Shown piece by piece: positions 8,665 to 16,574 of a DNA stretch of 64,000 nt (its first letter is position 1; each line of letters begins with the position of its first letter). This DNA is from AC-32 sp963755635 (GTDB taxonomy: Bacteria; Actinomycetota; Thermoleophilia; Gaiellales; Gaiellaceae), in the NCBI GenBank assembly GCA_963755635.1, contig CAVWKS010000004.1, positions 60,423-124,422 of the forward strand, written 5' to 3'. The notes below the pieces were generated by a model, which made no database searches, was not told the origin of the DNA, and was given only the letters and a program-made list of their open reading frames with translations. The position numbers and the translations under genes are program-made.

Positions 8665-9492
8665 ATGCCTGAGTTCCCCGAGGTGGAGGCGCTCCGCCGC
8701 TCGCTCGACGAGCCCGTCCGCGCGTTCCCGGTCGAGCGGGCCGGCCCGGCGCACGTCGCGACGCTGAAGACGTTCGACCCCCCGCTCTCGGTGCTCGAGG
8801 GAAGGCGGCTCTCCGGAGTCGAGCGGCGCGGCAAGCGGCTGCTCTTCCCGACGGACGACGGCGAGCTCACGATCCTGCTGCATCAGATGACGAAGGGCCG
8901 CGTCCGCTACCTGCAGGCAGGTCAGGACGGACCGAAGGCGCCCGCCTTCCGCTTGGGCTTCCAGGGCGGCGGGCAGCTCGTGCTCACCGAGGCAGGAGCG
9001 AAGAAGCGCGCCGGCGTCTGGCTCCTCACCCCCGAGGCGGCCCGGGCCGAGCTCGCCCACCTCGGCCCCGAGGCGGACACGCTCGACGAGAAGTCGCTCG
9101 GGGCGATCCTCGCCTCGGAGCCGCGGCGCCTGCACTCGCTCCTGCGCGACCAGCGGATCGTCGCCGGCATCGGCCGCGCCTGGTCGAACGAGATCCTGCA
9201 CGCGGCCGGCCTATCGCCTTACGCCCCGGCCCAGGGACTGTCCCCGGAACAGGTCCACTCGCTCGCGGAGGCGATGCAGGCCGAGCTCCAGCGCGGGCTC
9301 GACCTGCGCGAGCGCGGCGCGAACGACAAGCGCACGTACCGCGTCCACGACAAGCTGGGCGAGCCCTGCCACGTCTGCGGCACGCCGATTGCCCGCGTCG
9401 ACTTCGAGGAGCACACGATCTACTACTGCCCGCAGTGCCAGACGGGCGGCCGGACCCTCAAGGACCGCCGGCTCTCAAAGCTGCTGCGCTAG
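8665..9492 (+). CDS. Formamidopyrimidine-DNA glycosylase family (Fpg/Nei)
   Basis: A 275-residue protein starting MPEFPEVE, where Pro2 and Glu3 are the catalytic N-terminus of Fpg/Nei enzymes. RRGKRLLF supplies the conserved lysine. The helix-two-turn-helix region contains GRAWSNEIL, and the C-terminus has an intact zinc finger: CHVCG and, after a spacer, YYCPQCQTGGRTLKDRRLSKLLR. The expected role is base-excision repair of oxidised purines or pyrimidines. The usual MPELPEVE is changed at one position (Leu to Phe). Fpg versus Nei specificity cannot be decided here. The 3' end overlaps the convergent marR gene by 18 bp. Confidence 0.9.
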   Translation: MPEFPEVEALRRSLDEPVRAFPVERAGPAHVATLKTFDPPLSVLEGRRLSGVERRGKRLLFPTDDGELTILLHQMTKGRVRYLQAGQDGPKAPAFRLGFQGGGQLVLTEAGAKKRAGVWLLTPEAARAELAHLGPEADTLDEKSLGAILASEPRRLHSLLRDQRIVAGIGRAWSNEILHAAGLSPYAPAQGLSPEQVHSLAEAMQAELQRGLDLRERGANDKRTYRVHDKLGEPCHVCGTPIARVDFEEHTIYYCPQCQTGGRTLKDRRLSKLLR

Positions 9493-9912
9493 CGCCCTTT
9501 CGACCAGCTCCGCGGCCTCGTGCACACGCGCGACCTCCTCCGCCGACAGCCGGCCGAGCAGGCGGGCCAGGTTGGCGACCCGGCGTTCGCGGCCCCGCTG
9601 CATGACGCGCCGGCCCTTCGCCGTCGCGGTGAGGCGAACGACCCGACCGTCGTCGGGGTCGCGTTTCCGGCTCGCGTAGCCGTCCTCGACCAGCGACTGC
9701 GCGATCCTCGTCATCGTCGCGGGCCGGACCTGCTCGGCAGCGGCGAGCTCGCCGAGCGTGCGCGGCCCACCGAAGACGAGCACCGACAGGGCGGAGAGCT
9801 TGGCCGGGCTGACGCCGGTGGCGGGGTCCTCCCTTCGCACCTGGCGGAGCGCGTGGATCGCGGCCGAGTGGAACCGATCCGCGGCATCGACGCTTGACAG
9901 TCGCTTGGACAT
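9475..9912 (-). CDS. MarR family transcriptional regulator
   Basis: A 145-residue winged-helix protein. Dimerisation helices flank an HTH (TLGELAAAEQVRPATMTRIAQSLVEDGYASR) and a wing with RDPDDGRVVRLTATAKGR, the MarR hallmark. The ATG at 9912 is immediately followed upstream by a 17-bp palindrome, then by the start of the divergent ankyrin gene. This suggests autoregulation and control of the ankyrin gene. With no leader between operator and ATG, the transcript is probably leaderless. Confidence 0.88.
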   Translation of the reverse strand: MSKRLSSVDAADRFHSAAIHALRQVRREDPATGVSPAKLSALSVLVFGGPRTLGELAAAEQVRPATMTRIAQSLVEDGYASRKRDPDDGRVVRLTATAKGRRVMQRGRERRVANLARLLGRLSAEEVARVHEAAELVERALAQQL

Positions 9913-9929
9913 TTAGTTAGCCTAACTAA
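9913..9929. promoter_or_regulatory. Palindromic operator TTAGTTAGCCTAACTAA
   Basis: A perfect 8-bp dyad, TTAGTTAG/CTAACTAA, around one central base. It fills most of the 22 bp between the marR and ankyrin start codons. The sequence closely fits the TTAG-N-CTAA pattern of known MarR-family sites, and it is strikingly AT-rich for this genome. Likely the MarR binding site; binding would block both divergent promoters. Confidence 0.7.
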
Positions 9930-9934
9930 TCATT

Positions 9935-10435
9935 ATGACGGAGCTGCTCGAAGCCCTCTATCGAGGAGACGAGAACCGAGTCTCGGAGCTCCTCTCCGAC
10001 GATCCCGAGCTCAACGTGTTCGAAGCGGCGGCCTTCGGCCGGACGGACCGGCTCCGCGGGCTGCTCGACGCCGATCCGGCGGCGGCGAACGCATTCGGTG
10101 ACGACGGCTTCCAGCCGCTTGGGCTCGCGTGCTTCTTCGGCCACGTCGAGGCGGCTCGACTCCTGCTCGACCACGGCGCCGACCCGAACTCGCTCGCGCG
10201 CAACGCGCACCTGCAAGTAGCTCCCCTCCACTCCGCAAGCGCCTCGGAGAACAAGGACGCGGCGACACGGTACGAGCTTTGCGAGCTGTTGCTCGACCAT
10301 GGCGCCGACCCGAACCTCGAGCAGGGCGGCGGCTTCACCGCGCTCGACAGCGCCCGTCAGAACGGCGACGAGCGGCTCGAGCGACTGCTACTCGACCGCG
10401 GCGCGGGTGAGCGTAGGCTCGACGGAGCTCACTAA
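9935..10435 (+). CDS. Ankyrin repeat protein
   Basis: A 166-residue protein with about four ankyrin units. Typical phrases are GFQPLGLACFFGHVEAARLLLDHGADPN (split over one unit), TRYELCELLLDHGADPN and GFTALDSARQNGDERLERLLL. No catalytic domain or signal peptide is present, so it is a cytoplasmic protein-protein interaction module. It is divergent from marR across a shared operator. Its last codons (GERRLDGAH) are encoded by dispersed repeat copy 1, so the C-terminus may be a recent acquisition. Confidence 0.85.
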   Translation: MTELLEALYRGDENRVSELLSDDPELNVFEAAAFGRTDRLRGLLDADPAAANAFGDDGFQPLGLACFFGHVEAARLLLDHGADPNSLARNAHLQVAPLHSASASENKDAATRYELCELLLDHGADPNLEQGGGFTALDSARQNGDERLERLLLDRGAGERRLDGAH

Positions 10436-10473
10436 GGAGCGGAGGTGCCGGCTTTGCCGGCGCCGGAGCGGGA
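10408..10473 (+). repeat. Dispersed hairpin repeat, copy 1
   Basis: A 66-bp element starting TGAGCGTAGGCTCGACGG, with a central hairpin around GCCGGCTTTGCCGGC and ending AGCGGGA. It is nearly identical to the minus-strand copy at 34840-34906, and an internally deleted copy is at 20136-20164. It encodes the ankyrin C-terminus on one strand and the hydrolase C-terminus on the other. Confidence 0.7.
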
Positions 10474-11349
10474 TCCCGCTAGCCAGTCGAGCACGACACC
10501 CCACTCCTCGTCGAGGAAGTGGCCGCCGCCTTCGAGCAGCTCGAAGCGCGCGTTCGGGAGCCGGCTCGCCACGTACTCGCCGTGGCTGCGCGGCGCGAGC
10601 ACGTCCAGCTCGCCCTGCCAGAGCCGCACCTCGGCGTTCACGTCCTCGAGCTCGAAGCCCCACGGCTTGGCGAAGGCGAGGTCGTCGTCGGACCAGCCGC
10701 GGACCCCCTGCTTGGCCGCCTCGGTGAAAGACTCACGCATGATCTCGCGGAACTCCTCGCGCGCGACGATCGCCCGGTCGACCTCGGGCAGCTCGGAGGC
10801 AATCTCGTCGATGACCGCGTCGGGATCGTGCTGGAACGCGTCTACGAACGGCTGGATGTAGGCGTCGATTGCCTGCTGCCCTTCCAGGGCCGCGCCGATC
10901 TCCTTGACGTTCAGCTCGGCGAGCCCGGCGAAGAAGTCGAACTCCTCACGGTCCGACGGCGCCGGCGTGACGAGCGCGCCGATCCGCAGGACTCGATCGC
11001 CGAGCAGCGCCCCGCAGGCGAGCGCGTGCGGCGCCCCGCCCGAGCCGCCGACCACCGCGAAGCGCTCGAAGCCGAGCTCGTCGCCGATCGCCTCGATGTC
11101 TCTGGCCGCGCTCGCGACCAAGCGCCCAGGAAACGGGTCCGAGCCCCCGTAGCCGGGCCGATCGTAGGCGACCATGTGCACCCCGTGGCGCTCGTACAGC
11201 TCCGGATCGGGATGGCGCGTGAGGCGGCTGCCGGGCGTCCCGTGGCAGACGATCACCGGGACACCGTCGGGATCGCCGCGCTCGATGAACGTGAGCGTGC
11301 GCCCGTCCTGGGCCTTCGTGCTCCCTTGTCGCTCCACGGCGCGGATCAT
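10432..11349 (-). CDS. Alpha/beta hydrolase
   Basis: A 305-residue alpha/beta-hydrolase. The oxyanion segment is CHGTPGSRL, the nucleophile elbow is VVGGSGGAP (Ser nucleophile in GGSGG), and the C-terminal catalytic His is in EGGGHFLDEEW. A cap domain lies between, including the PDAVIDEIASELPEV region. Substrate is unknown. The ATG at 11349 was chosen because the frame upstream belongs to the preceding oxidoreductase. The last ~13 residues come from the dispersed repeat. Its stop overlaps the convergent ankyrin stop. Confidence 0.85.
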   Translation of the reverse strand: MIRAVERQGSTKAQDGRTLTFIERGDPDGVPVIVCHGTPGSRLTRHPDPELYERHGVHMVAYDRPGYGGSDPFPGRLVASAARDIEAIGDELGFERFAVVGGSGGAPHALACGALLGDRVLRIGALVTPAPSDREEFDFFAGLAELNVKEIGAALEGQQAIDAYIQPFVDAFQHDPDAVIDEIASELPEVDRAIVAREEFREIMRESFTEAAKQGVRGWSDDDLAFAKPWGFELEDVNAEVRLWQGELDVLAPRSHGEYVASRLPNARFELLEGGGHFLDEEWGVVLDWLAGSRSGAGKAGTSAP

Positions 11350-12421
11350 ACGGACGGCGGGCCGGCGCGCCGAACGTGCGCGCGCGTCACCTCCTCGGGC
11401 CGCGTGCAGCCGAGCAGCTTCAGGCCGCCCTCGATCTCCTTGCGGAGCAGCTCGAGCACCCGCGTCGCGCCGTCCTCCCCGGCCGCCGACAGGCCCCAGA
11501 GCACGGCCCGGCCGCTCAGGACTGCCCGCGCGCCGAGCGCGAGCGCCTTGAGCACGTCGGTGCCCCGCTGCACGCCGCCGTCGACGAGCACCTCCACGCG
11601 CTCGCCCGACGGTGTCGACCACCTCCGGCAGGGCGTCCAGCGACGCCGGCACGCCGTCGAGCTGCCGCCCGCCGTGGTTCGAGACGACGATCGCGGAGGC
11701 GCCGTGCTCTGCGGCGAGCAGCGCGTCCTCGGCGGTCAGGATGCCCTTGAGCACGAGCGGCAGGTCGCACGCCGAGCGCAGCCACTCGAGGTCGCGCCAG
11801 GTCAGCGTCGCGTCGACGATCTGACCGAGTGCGGCGTGGAAGTCCTTGCGCGCGAGCGCCACCGGCAGGTTCGGCGCAGGCAGGTCGTCCGGGAGCGTGA
11901 ACGCCAGACGGATGTCGCGCTCCCGCCGGCCGGCGATCGGGAGGTCGACCGTCAGCATCAGCGCGGTGAAGCGCGCCTCGACGACCTGCGCCAGGAGCTC
12001 CTTGGTGAAGCCGCGGTCGCGTCGACCAGTAGAGCTGGAACCAGAGCGGGGAGCCCGGCACCGCGGCCGCAAGCTCGGCCGGCGTGACGCTCGCGACCGT
12101 CGAGAGGCACATGATCGTCCCCGAGGCCGCCGCCGCCCGCGCGGTCGCCAGCTCGCCCTCGGGATCGGCCAGCCGCTGGAACGCCGTCGGCGCGATGAGC
12201 ACCGGCAGCGCCACTTCCGTGCCGAGGACGCTCGTCGCGGTCGTGACCTCGCCCACGTCGACCAGGACCCGCGGCCGCAGCTCCCAGCGCGTGAACGCCT
12301 CGGCGTTCGCCCGTAGCGTCAGCTCGTCACCGGCGCCGCCTGCGAAGTAGGCGTACGGGCCGGGCTCGAGCTTCTCTCGGGCGATCTGCTCGAAGTCGGC
12401 GACGTTGACCGGCTCGCTCAT
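11346..12421 (-). pseudogene. FMN-dependent alpha-hydroxy-acid oxidase/dehydrogenase, two apparent frameshifts
   Basis: The product is a recognisable FMN-dependent alpha-hydroxy acid dehydrogenase (lactate/glycolate oxidase family). The N-terminus has PYAYFAGGAGDE and LPVLIAPTAFQRLADPEGE, the middle has ALMLTVDLPIAGRRERD, and the active site signature is SNHGGRQLDG with the catalytic His and FMN-contacting Arg. The C-terminal part reads VDGGVQRGTDVLKALALGA. Coding changes frame near 12040 and near 11600 (a GGG run); both fit one extra base. Only the total length of 1076 nt breaks the frame, so a sequencing artefact is likely. The start overlaps the kinase-like gene stop in ATGA. Confidence 0.75.
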
Positions 12422-13011
12422 CCGAGGCGGACCCGGAGAGTCTCTCCGTCGAGCTCGAGCGAGCCGCCCTGGGCGCGGATCGCGAGGCCCGCAACCGCCG
12501 CGCCGAGATCGCGCAGGTCCTCGCCGAGCAGCACCGGCGCCGACGATGCCGTGACCGGCGAGAGCGCGAGCTCGGCGCCGCGCACCTCGAGGCGAACCTG
12601 CTCCAGCCCGCCGTGGCGCAGCGCGCATTGCGCCAGGGCCGCGACGGAGCGCTCGGTCGCCTGCACGTCCGTCTCGATCGCCGCGCCCTGGCCGTCGACC
12701 GCCACGCGCTCCTCGCCGAGCCCGGCCGCCGCGGCACGCGCCAGCTCGAGCGTGTCGACCTCCTTGCGCGCCGGGTCGTAGCGGCCCGCCTCGATCCGCG
12801 CGCCGAGCGAGAGCTCGTCCACGAGCTCTCCCAGCTGCCCCGCTGCGGCCGCGATCATCTCGACGTAGCGGGGCGCCGGCTCCTCCAGGCCCTCCTGGCG
12901 CCCGAGTGTGTGCGCGAAGCCGACGACCGTCGCGAGCGGCGTACGCAGGTCGTGGCAGGCCAGTGAGACAAGCCGGGCGAAACGGGTCTCTTCGGTAGCG
13001 TTGTCGGCCAT
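12418..13011 (-). CDS. Histidine kinase-like protein with HisKA domain
   Basis: A 197-residue protein whose first 70 residues are a HisKA dimerisation domain with an intact H-box (SLACHDLRTPLATVVGF). The remainder occupies the place of the ATP-binding domain, but I do not see clear N, G1 or G2 boxes. No sensor or membrane segment is present. It may be a degenerate kinase or a phosphotransfer/dimerisation partner rather than an active kinase. It overlaps the downstream FMN oxidase gene by ATGA and shares its start CATG with the divergent folE2 gene. Confidence 0.7.
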   Translation of the reverse strand: MADNATEETRFARLVSLACHDLRTPLATVVGFAHTLGRQEGLEEPAPRYVEMIAAAAGQLGELVDELSLGARIEAGRYDPARKEVDTLELARAAAAGLGEERVAVDGQGAAIETDVQATERSVAALAQCALRHGGLEQVRLEVRGAELALSPVTASSAPVLLGEDLRDLGAAVAGLAIRAQGGSLELDGETLRVRLG

Positions 13012-13984
13012 GGCGGACTCGCGAGAGCTTCTAACACACGATCTCCAGGCCTCGCCCTCCGAGGTGCCGCTCGCGCTCTCGCACGCGGGGGTCTCTGGCG
13101 TCCAGCAGGCGATCCGGATCCGCTACGGGGAGCACGAGAAGCTGATCGCAGCCGAGATCGACTGCACCGTCGACCTTCAACCGGCGCGGAAGGGCGTCCA
13201 CATGTCGCGCTTCCCCGAGCTGTTCGAGGAGGCGATCGAGCAGGTCGTCATCGGTGAGGCGCTCCTGATCGAGAGCCTGGCGGAGCACATCGCGACCCAC
13301 ATCGTCGAGCGCCAGCGCGCGCTGCGGGCGGAGGTGCGCATCTCGGCGCGCTACCCCCTCGAGCGCAAGACGCCCGTGACCGGGCTGCCGACCCAGGAGC
13401 TGGTCTCGCTGTTCGGGCTCGCGGCGGCGTCCGAGACCGGAACGCGCCGGATCGTCGGCGTCGAGGCGGCTGGGATCAACGCGTGCCCCTGCGCCCAGGG
13501 GCTCGTCCGCGAGCGCGCGGCCGAGCGGCTCGGCGAGGCGGGCTTCGGCGAGCTCGACGTCGAGCGCATCCTCGAGCTGGTCCCGCTCGCGACGCACAAC
13601 CAGCGCGGCCGCGGCACGCTCTTCGTCGGCACCGAGCGGACGCTCAATGCCGAGCAGCTCGTTCGGATCGTCGAGGGCTCGATGAGCTCTCCGGTCTACG
13701 AGCTGCTGAAGCGGCCCGACGAGCTGTTCGTGGTCGAGCACGCGCACCTGCAGCCGCGGTTCGTCGAGGACTCGGTGCGGATCGCGCTGCGCGACGCGCT
13801 CGCTGCGTACCCCGAGCTCGAAGACTCCGACTTCCTGCTCTCAAGGCAGGTCAACCTCGAGACGATCCACTCGCACGACGTGACCGCGGAGCGCTACGGC
13901 ACGGCGGGTGAGCTGCGCGGGGAGCTCGAGGGCGGCGACCCCGTGCAGCGCCACACGGGCCTGCGCGACTGGCTCAGCTCTTAA
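13010..13984 (+). CDS. folE2: GTP cyclohydrolase FolE2/MptA family
   Basis: A 324-residue member of the FolE2/MptA (GTP cyclohydrolase IB) family. Key motifs are GINACPCAQ with the metal-binding cysteine, THNQRGRGTLFV, and a C-terminal region carrying FLLSRQVNLETIHSHDV. The enzyme converts GTP to 7,8-dihydroneopterin triphosphate, the first folate step, and can use metals other than zinc. The ATG sits in the CCATGG shared with the divergent kinase-like gene. Both the conserved motifs and the length are normal. The 3' end overlaps convergent plsY by 11 bp. Confidence 0.9.
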   Translation: MADSRELLTHDLQASPSEVPLALSHAGVSGVQQAIRIRYGEHEKLIAAEIDCTVDLQPARKGVHMSRFPELFEEAIEQVVIGEALLIESLAEHIATHIVERQRALRAEVRISARYPLERKTPVTGLPTQELVSLFGLAAASETGTRRIVGVEAAGINACPCAQGLVRERAAERLGEAGFGELDVERILELVPLATHNQRGRGTLFVGTERTLNAEQLVRIVEGSMSSPVYELLKRPDELFVVEHAHLQPRFVEDSVRIALRDALAAYPELEDSDFLLSRQVNLETIHSHDVTAERYGTAGELRGELEGGDPVQRHTGLRDWLSS

Positions 13985-14585
13985 CCGGCTCGGCGCGGCG
14001 CCTGAAGCGGAAGCGCGTCTCGGTGCCCGCGCGCAGGCGGGCGATGTTGGGCCTGTGCAGAACGATCACCGCGAGGGCGGCAAGGCCGGCGAACACGTCC
14101 ACCGGCCACGACTCGCCCAGCGCGACCGCCGCGACCGGCAGCGAGATCGCGGCCGCGATCGAGGCGACCGAGGCGTAGCGGAAGAGCGCGAAGAATACGA
14201 CCCAGACGATCGCGCCGATCCCGCCGACGAGCGGAGCCACGCCGAGGAATGCTCCGCCGCAGGTCGCGACCGCCTTCCCGCCGCGCGCGAAGCGTAGGAA
14301 GAGCGGCCGCCAGTGCCCGAGCATCGCCGCACCTCCGGCCAGCACTCCTGCGAGGTGGCCGACGTAGATCGTCGCGAGCAGCGCCGGCACGAACCCCTTC
14401 GCCACGTCGGCTGCCATCACCGGCACGCCGAGCCGGGCGCCGTACGTCCGCCAGACGTTCGTCGCGCCGATGTTCCCGCTGCCGACCGTGCGGATGTCGA
14501 CCCCTCGCGTCAGCCGGACGAGCCAGTAGCCGGTCGGGATGCTCCCGGCCAGGTACCCGGCCAAGACGAATAACGCGGTGCTCAG
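13974..14585 (-). CDS. plsY: Acyl-phosphate glycerol-3-phosphate acyltransferase PlsY
   Basis: About 203 residues with several membrane helices and the PlsY signatures GSIPTGYWLVR, GSGNIGATNVWR and GHWRPLFLRFARGGKAVAT. PlsY makes lysophosphatidic acid from acyl-phosphate and glycerol-3-phosphate at the membrane. The odd point is the start: no ATG, GTG or TTG is available at the expected position. The best fit to family length is CTG at 14585, which overlaps the TGA of the upstream SOD gene (CTGA). A TTG seven codons further in would cut the first helix. Confidence 0.85.
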   Translation of the reverse strand: MSTALFVLAGYLAGSIPTGYWLVRLTRGVDIRTVGSGNIGATNVWRTYGARLGVPVMAADVAKGFVPALLATIYVGHLAGVLAGGAAMLGHWRPLFLRFARGGKAVATCGGAFLGVAPLVGGIGAIVWVVFFALFRYASVASIAAAISLPVAAVALGESWPVDVFAGLAALAVIVLHRPNIARLRAGTETRFRFRRRAEPVKS

Positions 14586-15217
14586 AGCCTGATCTGGTAC
14601 TGCTCGACCCAGTCGTTCACGACGTCCCAGTCCAGGTTGTCGAGGAACGCGTCGATGTACGACGCACGGTCGGTCGCGTAGTCGATGAAGTACGCGTGCT
14701 CGTAGACGTCGAGCGCGACGAGCGGGGTCGCGTTCCAGATCGGGAACGTGTTCTGCGCGTCGCCGACGTAGTTGAAGAGCTTCCCCTCGTCCCAGTCGTA
14801 CGCCGTCCAGGCCCAGCCGCGGCCGGCCATTCCGGTCGCCTTCAGGTCGAGACGCCACGCGTCGACCGAGCCGAAGTCGCGCGCGATCAGCTCGCGCACC
14901 GTTCCGTGCGGGTCGCCGCCGTCGCCGCCGAGGTGCTCGAAGTAGATCTCGTGGTTCTTGATCCCGCCGATCGCGAAGCTGAGGTCGACCTTCAGCGCGC
15001 GCACGTCGGAGAAGACCTGGTTCGCCGCGCTCACGTCCACCTCGGCGAGCCGGCCCATGATCTCGTTGCGCTTGTTGACGTAGCCCTCGTAGAGCTTGTA
15101 GTGCGCCTCGACCGTCTGCCGCGAGATGCCGTCGAGCTCGAGCAGCGCCGGCTTCAGCGGCCGGGCGGTGATCTCCTGGTGGTTGAAGGCAAGCGTCGCC
15201 AAAGCGTGCGGCAGCAT
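14582..15217 (-). CDS. Superoxide dismutase-like protein (Fe/Mn type), divergent paralogue
   Basis: A 211-residue Fe/Mn superoxide dismutase family member. The four metal ligand positions appear present: His in VEAHYKLYEGYV, His in IKNHEIYFEHLGG, and Asp and His in LDVYEHAYFIDYATDR. The dimer/C-terminal region NLDWDVVNDW is also typical. It differs strongly from the SOD gene across the intergenic region, so metal choice and activity may differ. The start overlaps a TATCGCGATA palindrome. plsY follows with a 4-bp overlap. Confidence 0.82.
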   Translation of the reverse strand: MLPHALATLAFNHQEITARPLKPALLELDGISRQTVEAHYKLYEGYVNKRNEIMGRLAEVDVSAANQVFSDVRALKVDLSFAIGGIKNHEIYFEHLGGDGGDPHGTVRELIARDFGSVDAWRLDLKATGMAGRGWAWTAYDWDEGKLFNYVGDAQNTFPIWNATPLVALDVYEHAYFIDYATDRASYIDAFLDNLDWDVVNDWVEQYQIRL

Positions 15218-15226
15218 ATCGCGATA
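15217..15226. promoter_or_regulatory. TATCGCGATA palindrome between the two SOD genes
   Basis: A perfect 10-bp dyad in the 41-bp gap between head-to-head SOD genes, touching the start codon of the minus-strand SOD. It could be an operator for shared control. The plus-strand SOD gene has its own good ribosome binding site (AAAGGAG). Confidence 0.35.
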
Positions 15227-15258
15227 GCCTCGTGTGACCTGCCCAGAAAGGAGCGCAC

Positions 15259-15888
15259 ATGGCGTTCGAGCTTCCTCCTCTTCCCTACGACTACGACGCG
15301 CTCGAGCCGCACATCGACGAAGAGACGATGCGCGTCCACCACGACAAGCACCACCAGGCGTACGTCGACAACGCGAACAAGGCGCTCGAAGGGACGCCGC
15401 TCGCGGACAAGCCGGTCGAGCACGTCCTGACGAACCTCGAGACCCTGCCCGACGACAAGCAGATGGCCGTGCGCAACAACGCCGGCGGCCACGTCAACCA
15501 CTCGTTCTTCTGGGAGATCATGAGCCCGGACGGCGGCGGCGAGCCCTCAGGCGCGCTGGCCGACGCGATCAACGACCTCTGGGGCGGCCTCGCAGAGCTG
15601 AAGACGGCGATCAACGACAACGGCGTCAAGCGCTTCGGCTCGGGCTGGACCTGGCTCGTCCACGACGGCACCGGCCTCGCGCTCTACTCGACGCCGAACC
15701 AGGACTCGCCGATCCTGAAGGACGACCTGCCGATCCTCGGGATCGACGTCTGGGAGCACTCCTACTACCTCAAGTACCAGAACCGGCGGCCCGACTACCT
15801 CGAGGCCTGGTGGAACGTCGTCAACTGGGACGCGGTGTCGGCGAACTACGACCGCGCCGTCGCCGAGCTTGGAGCCGCTGCTACCTAG
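15259..15888 (+). CDS. sodA: Superoxide dismutase [Mn/Fe]
   Basis: A 209-residue canonical Fe/Mn superoxide dismutase. It begins AFELPPLPYDYDALEPHID, carries ligand His residues in VHHDKHHQAYVDN and GGHVNHSFFWEIM, and has Asp and His in GIDVWEHSYYLKYQNRR. The Gly-rich stretch FGSGWTWLV is typical. It removes superoxide in the cytoplasm. AAAGGAG lies upstream of the ATG. Its stop abuts the stop of the next, convergent gene. Confidence 0.93.
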   Translation: MAFELPPLPYDYDALEPHIDEETMRVHHDKHHQAYVDNANKALEGTPLADKPVEHVLTNLETLPDDKQMAVRNNAGGHVNHSFFWEIMSPDGGGEPSGALADAINDLWGGLAELKTAINDNGVKRFGSGWTWLVHDGTGLALYSTPNQDSPILKDDLPILGIDVWEHSYYLKYQNRRPDYLEAWWNVVNWDAVSANYDRAVAELGAAAT

Positions 15889-16518
15889 TTAGTTGCGAAC
15901 CGTGTTACTGGGCGCGGCGAGGTAGCAGGCGCCGGCCTGCGCCTTGGTCAGCAGGAGGCGGACGCGCGCGCGCTTCGGGGCCTTGGCCTTGAACGCGGCC
16001 GAGCTGACGATCGTCGGCTTCGTCGCAGCCGGGGCTGAGGTCGTCAGCGTCACCTTCTTGACCTGGACCCACCGCTTGCGCAGCTTCGCGTAGCGCTGGA
16101 AGAGGAGCGGCTTGCCCTTGAAGTCCTGCGCGGCGGTCAGGCTCGCGGTGAACGAGCCGCGGGCGACGCGCTTGAGCGCCACCACGGGCTTGACCGCGAC
16201 CGAGGTGGTGTTGCTCATGTTCGCCTTCCAGAACGCCTGGTAGGTCGTCGTCACCGTGGGCGTCACCTTGACGGTGTACGCGCCGTTCGTCGTCGTCTTG
16301 GTCTTCGCGGCGGTGACGGTCTTCGTCGTCCCGCACTCGACAGCCTTGACCGTGACGTTCTGGTTCGTCTGCTGCGTCGAAAGGGCGCCGGTGAGCGTCA
16401 CGGGCACGCCGTAGGCGACCGTCGGGGCCGATGCGGACAGCGTCAGCGTCGGCGTGGCTGCGGCAGCCGGCGCCACAAGGGCGGCTCCCGCGATCGCTAT
16501 GGCGGCGAACAGCTTCAT
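15889..16518 (-). CDS. Secreted Ig-like/beta-sandwich protein
   Basis: A 209-residue protein with a clear signal peptide (KLFAAIAIAGAALVAPAAAA). The mature part is Thr/Val/Lys-rich and strand-predicted, with SAPTVAYGVPVTLTGAL resembling bacterial Ig-like repeats and a second repeat-like half. One Cys occurs in each half (VECGTTK and AGACYL). It is probably an extracellular or wall-associated structural protein. There is no catalytic motif and no specific function can be assigned. Confidence 0.7.
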   Translation of the reverse strand: MKLFAAIAIAGAALVAPAAAATPTLTLSASAPTVAYGVPVTLTGALSTQQTNQNVTVKAVECGTTKTVTAAKTKTTTNGAYTVKVTPTVTTTYQAFWKANMSNTTSVAVKPVVALKRVARGSFTASLTAAQDFKGKPLLFQRYAKLRKRWVQVKKVTLTTSAPAATKPTIVSSAAFKAKAPKRARVRLLLTKAQAGACYLAAPSNTVRN

Positions 16519-16574
16519 GCCCTGAGAATGACGCCGGAGCCGGCCGGAACTTGCTGCGTGGTATCACTCGACCG

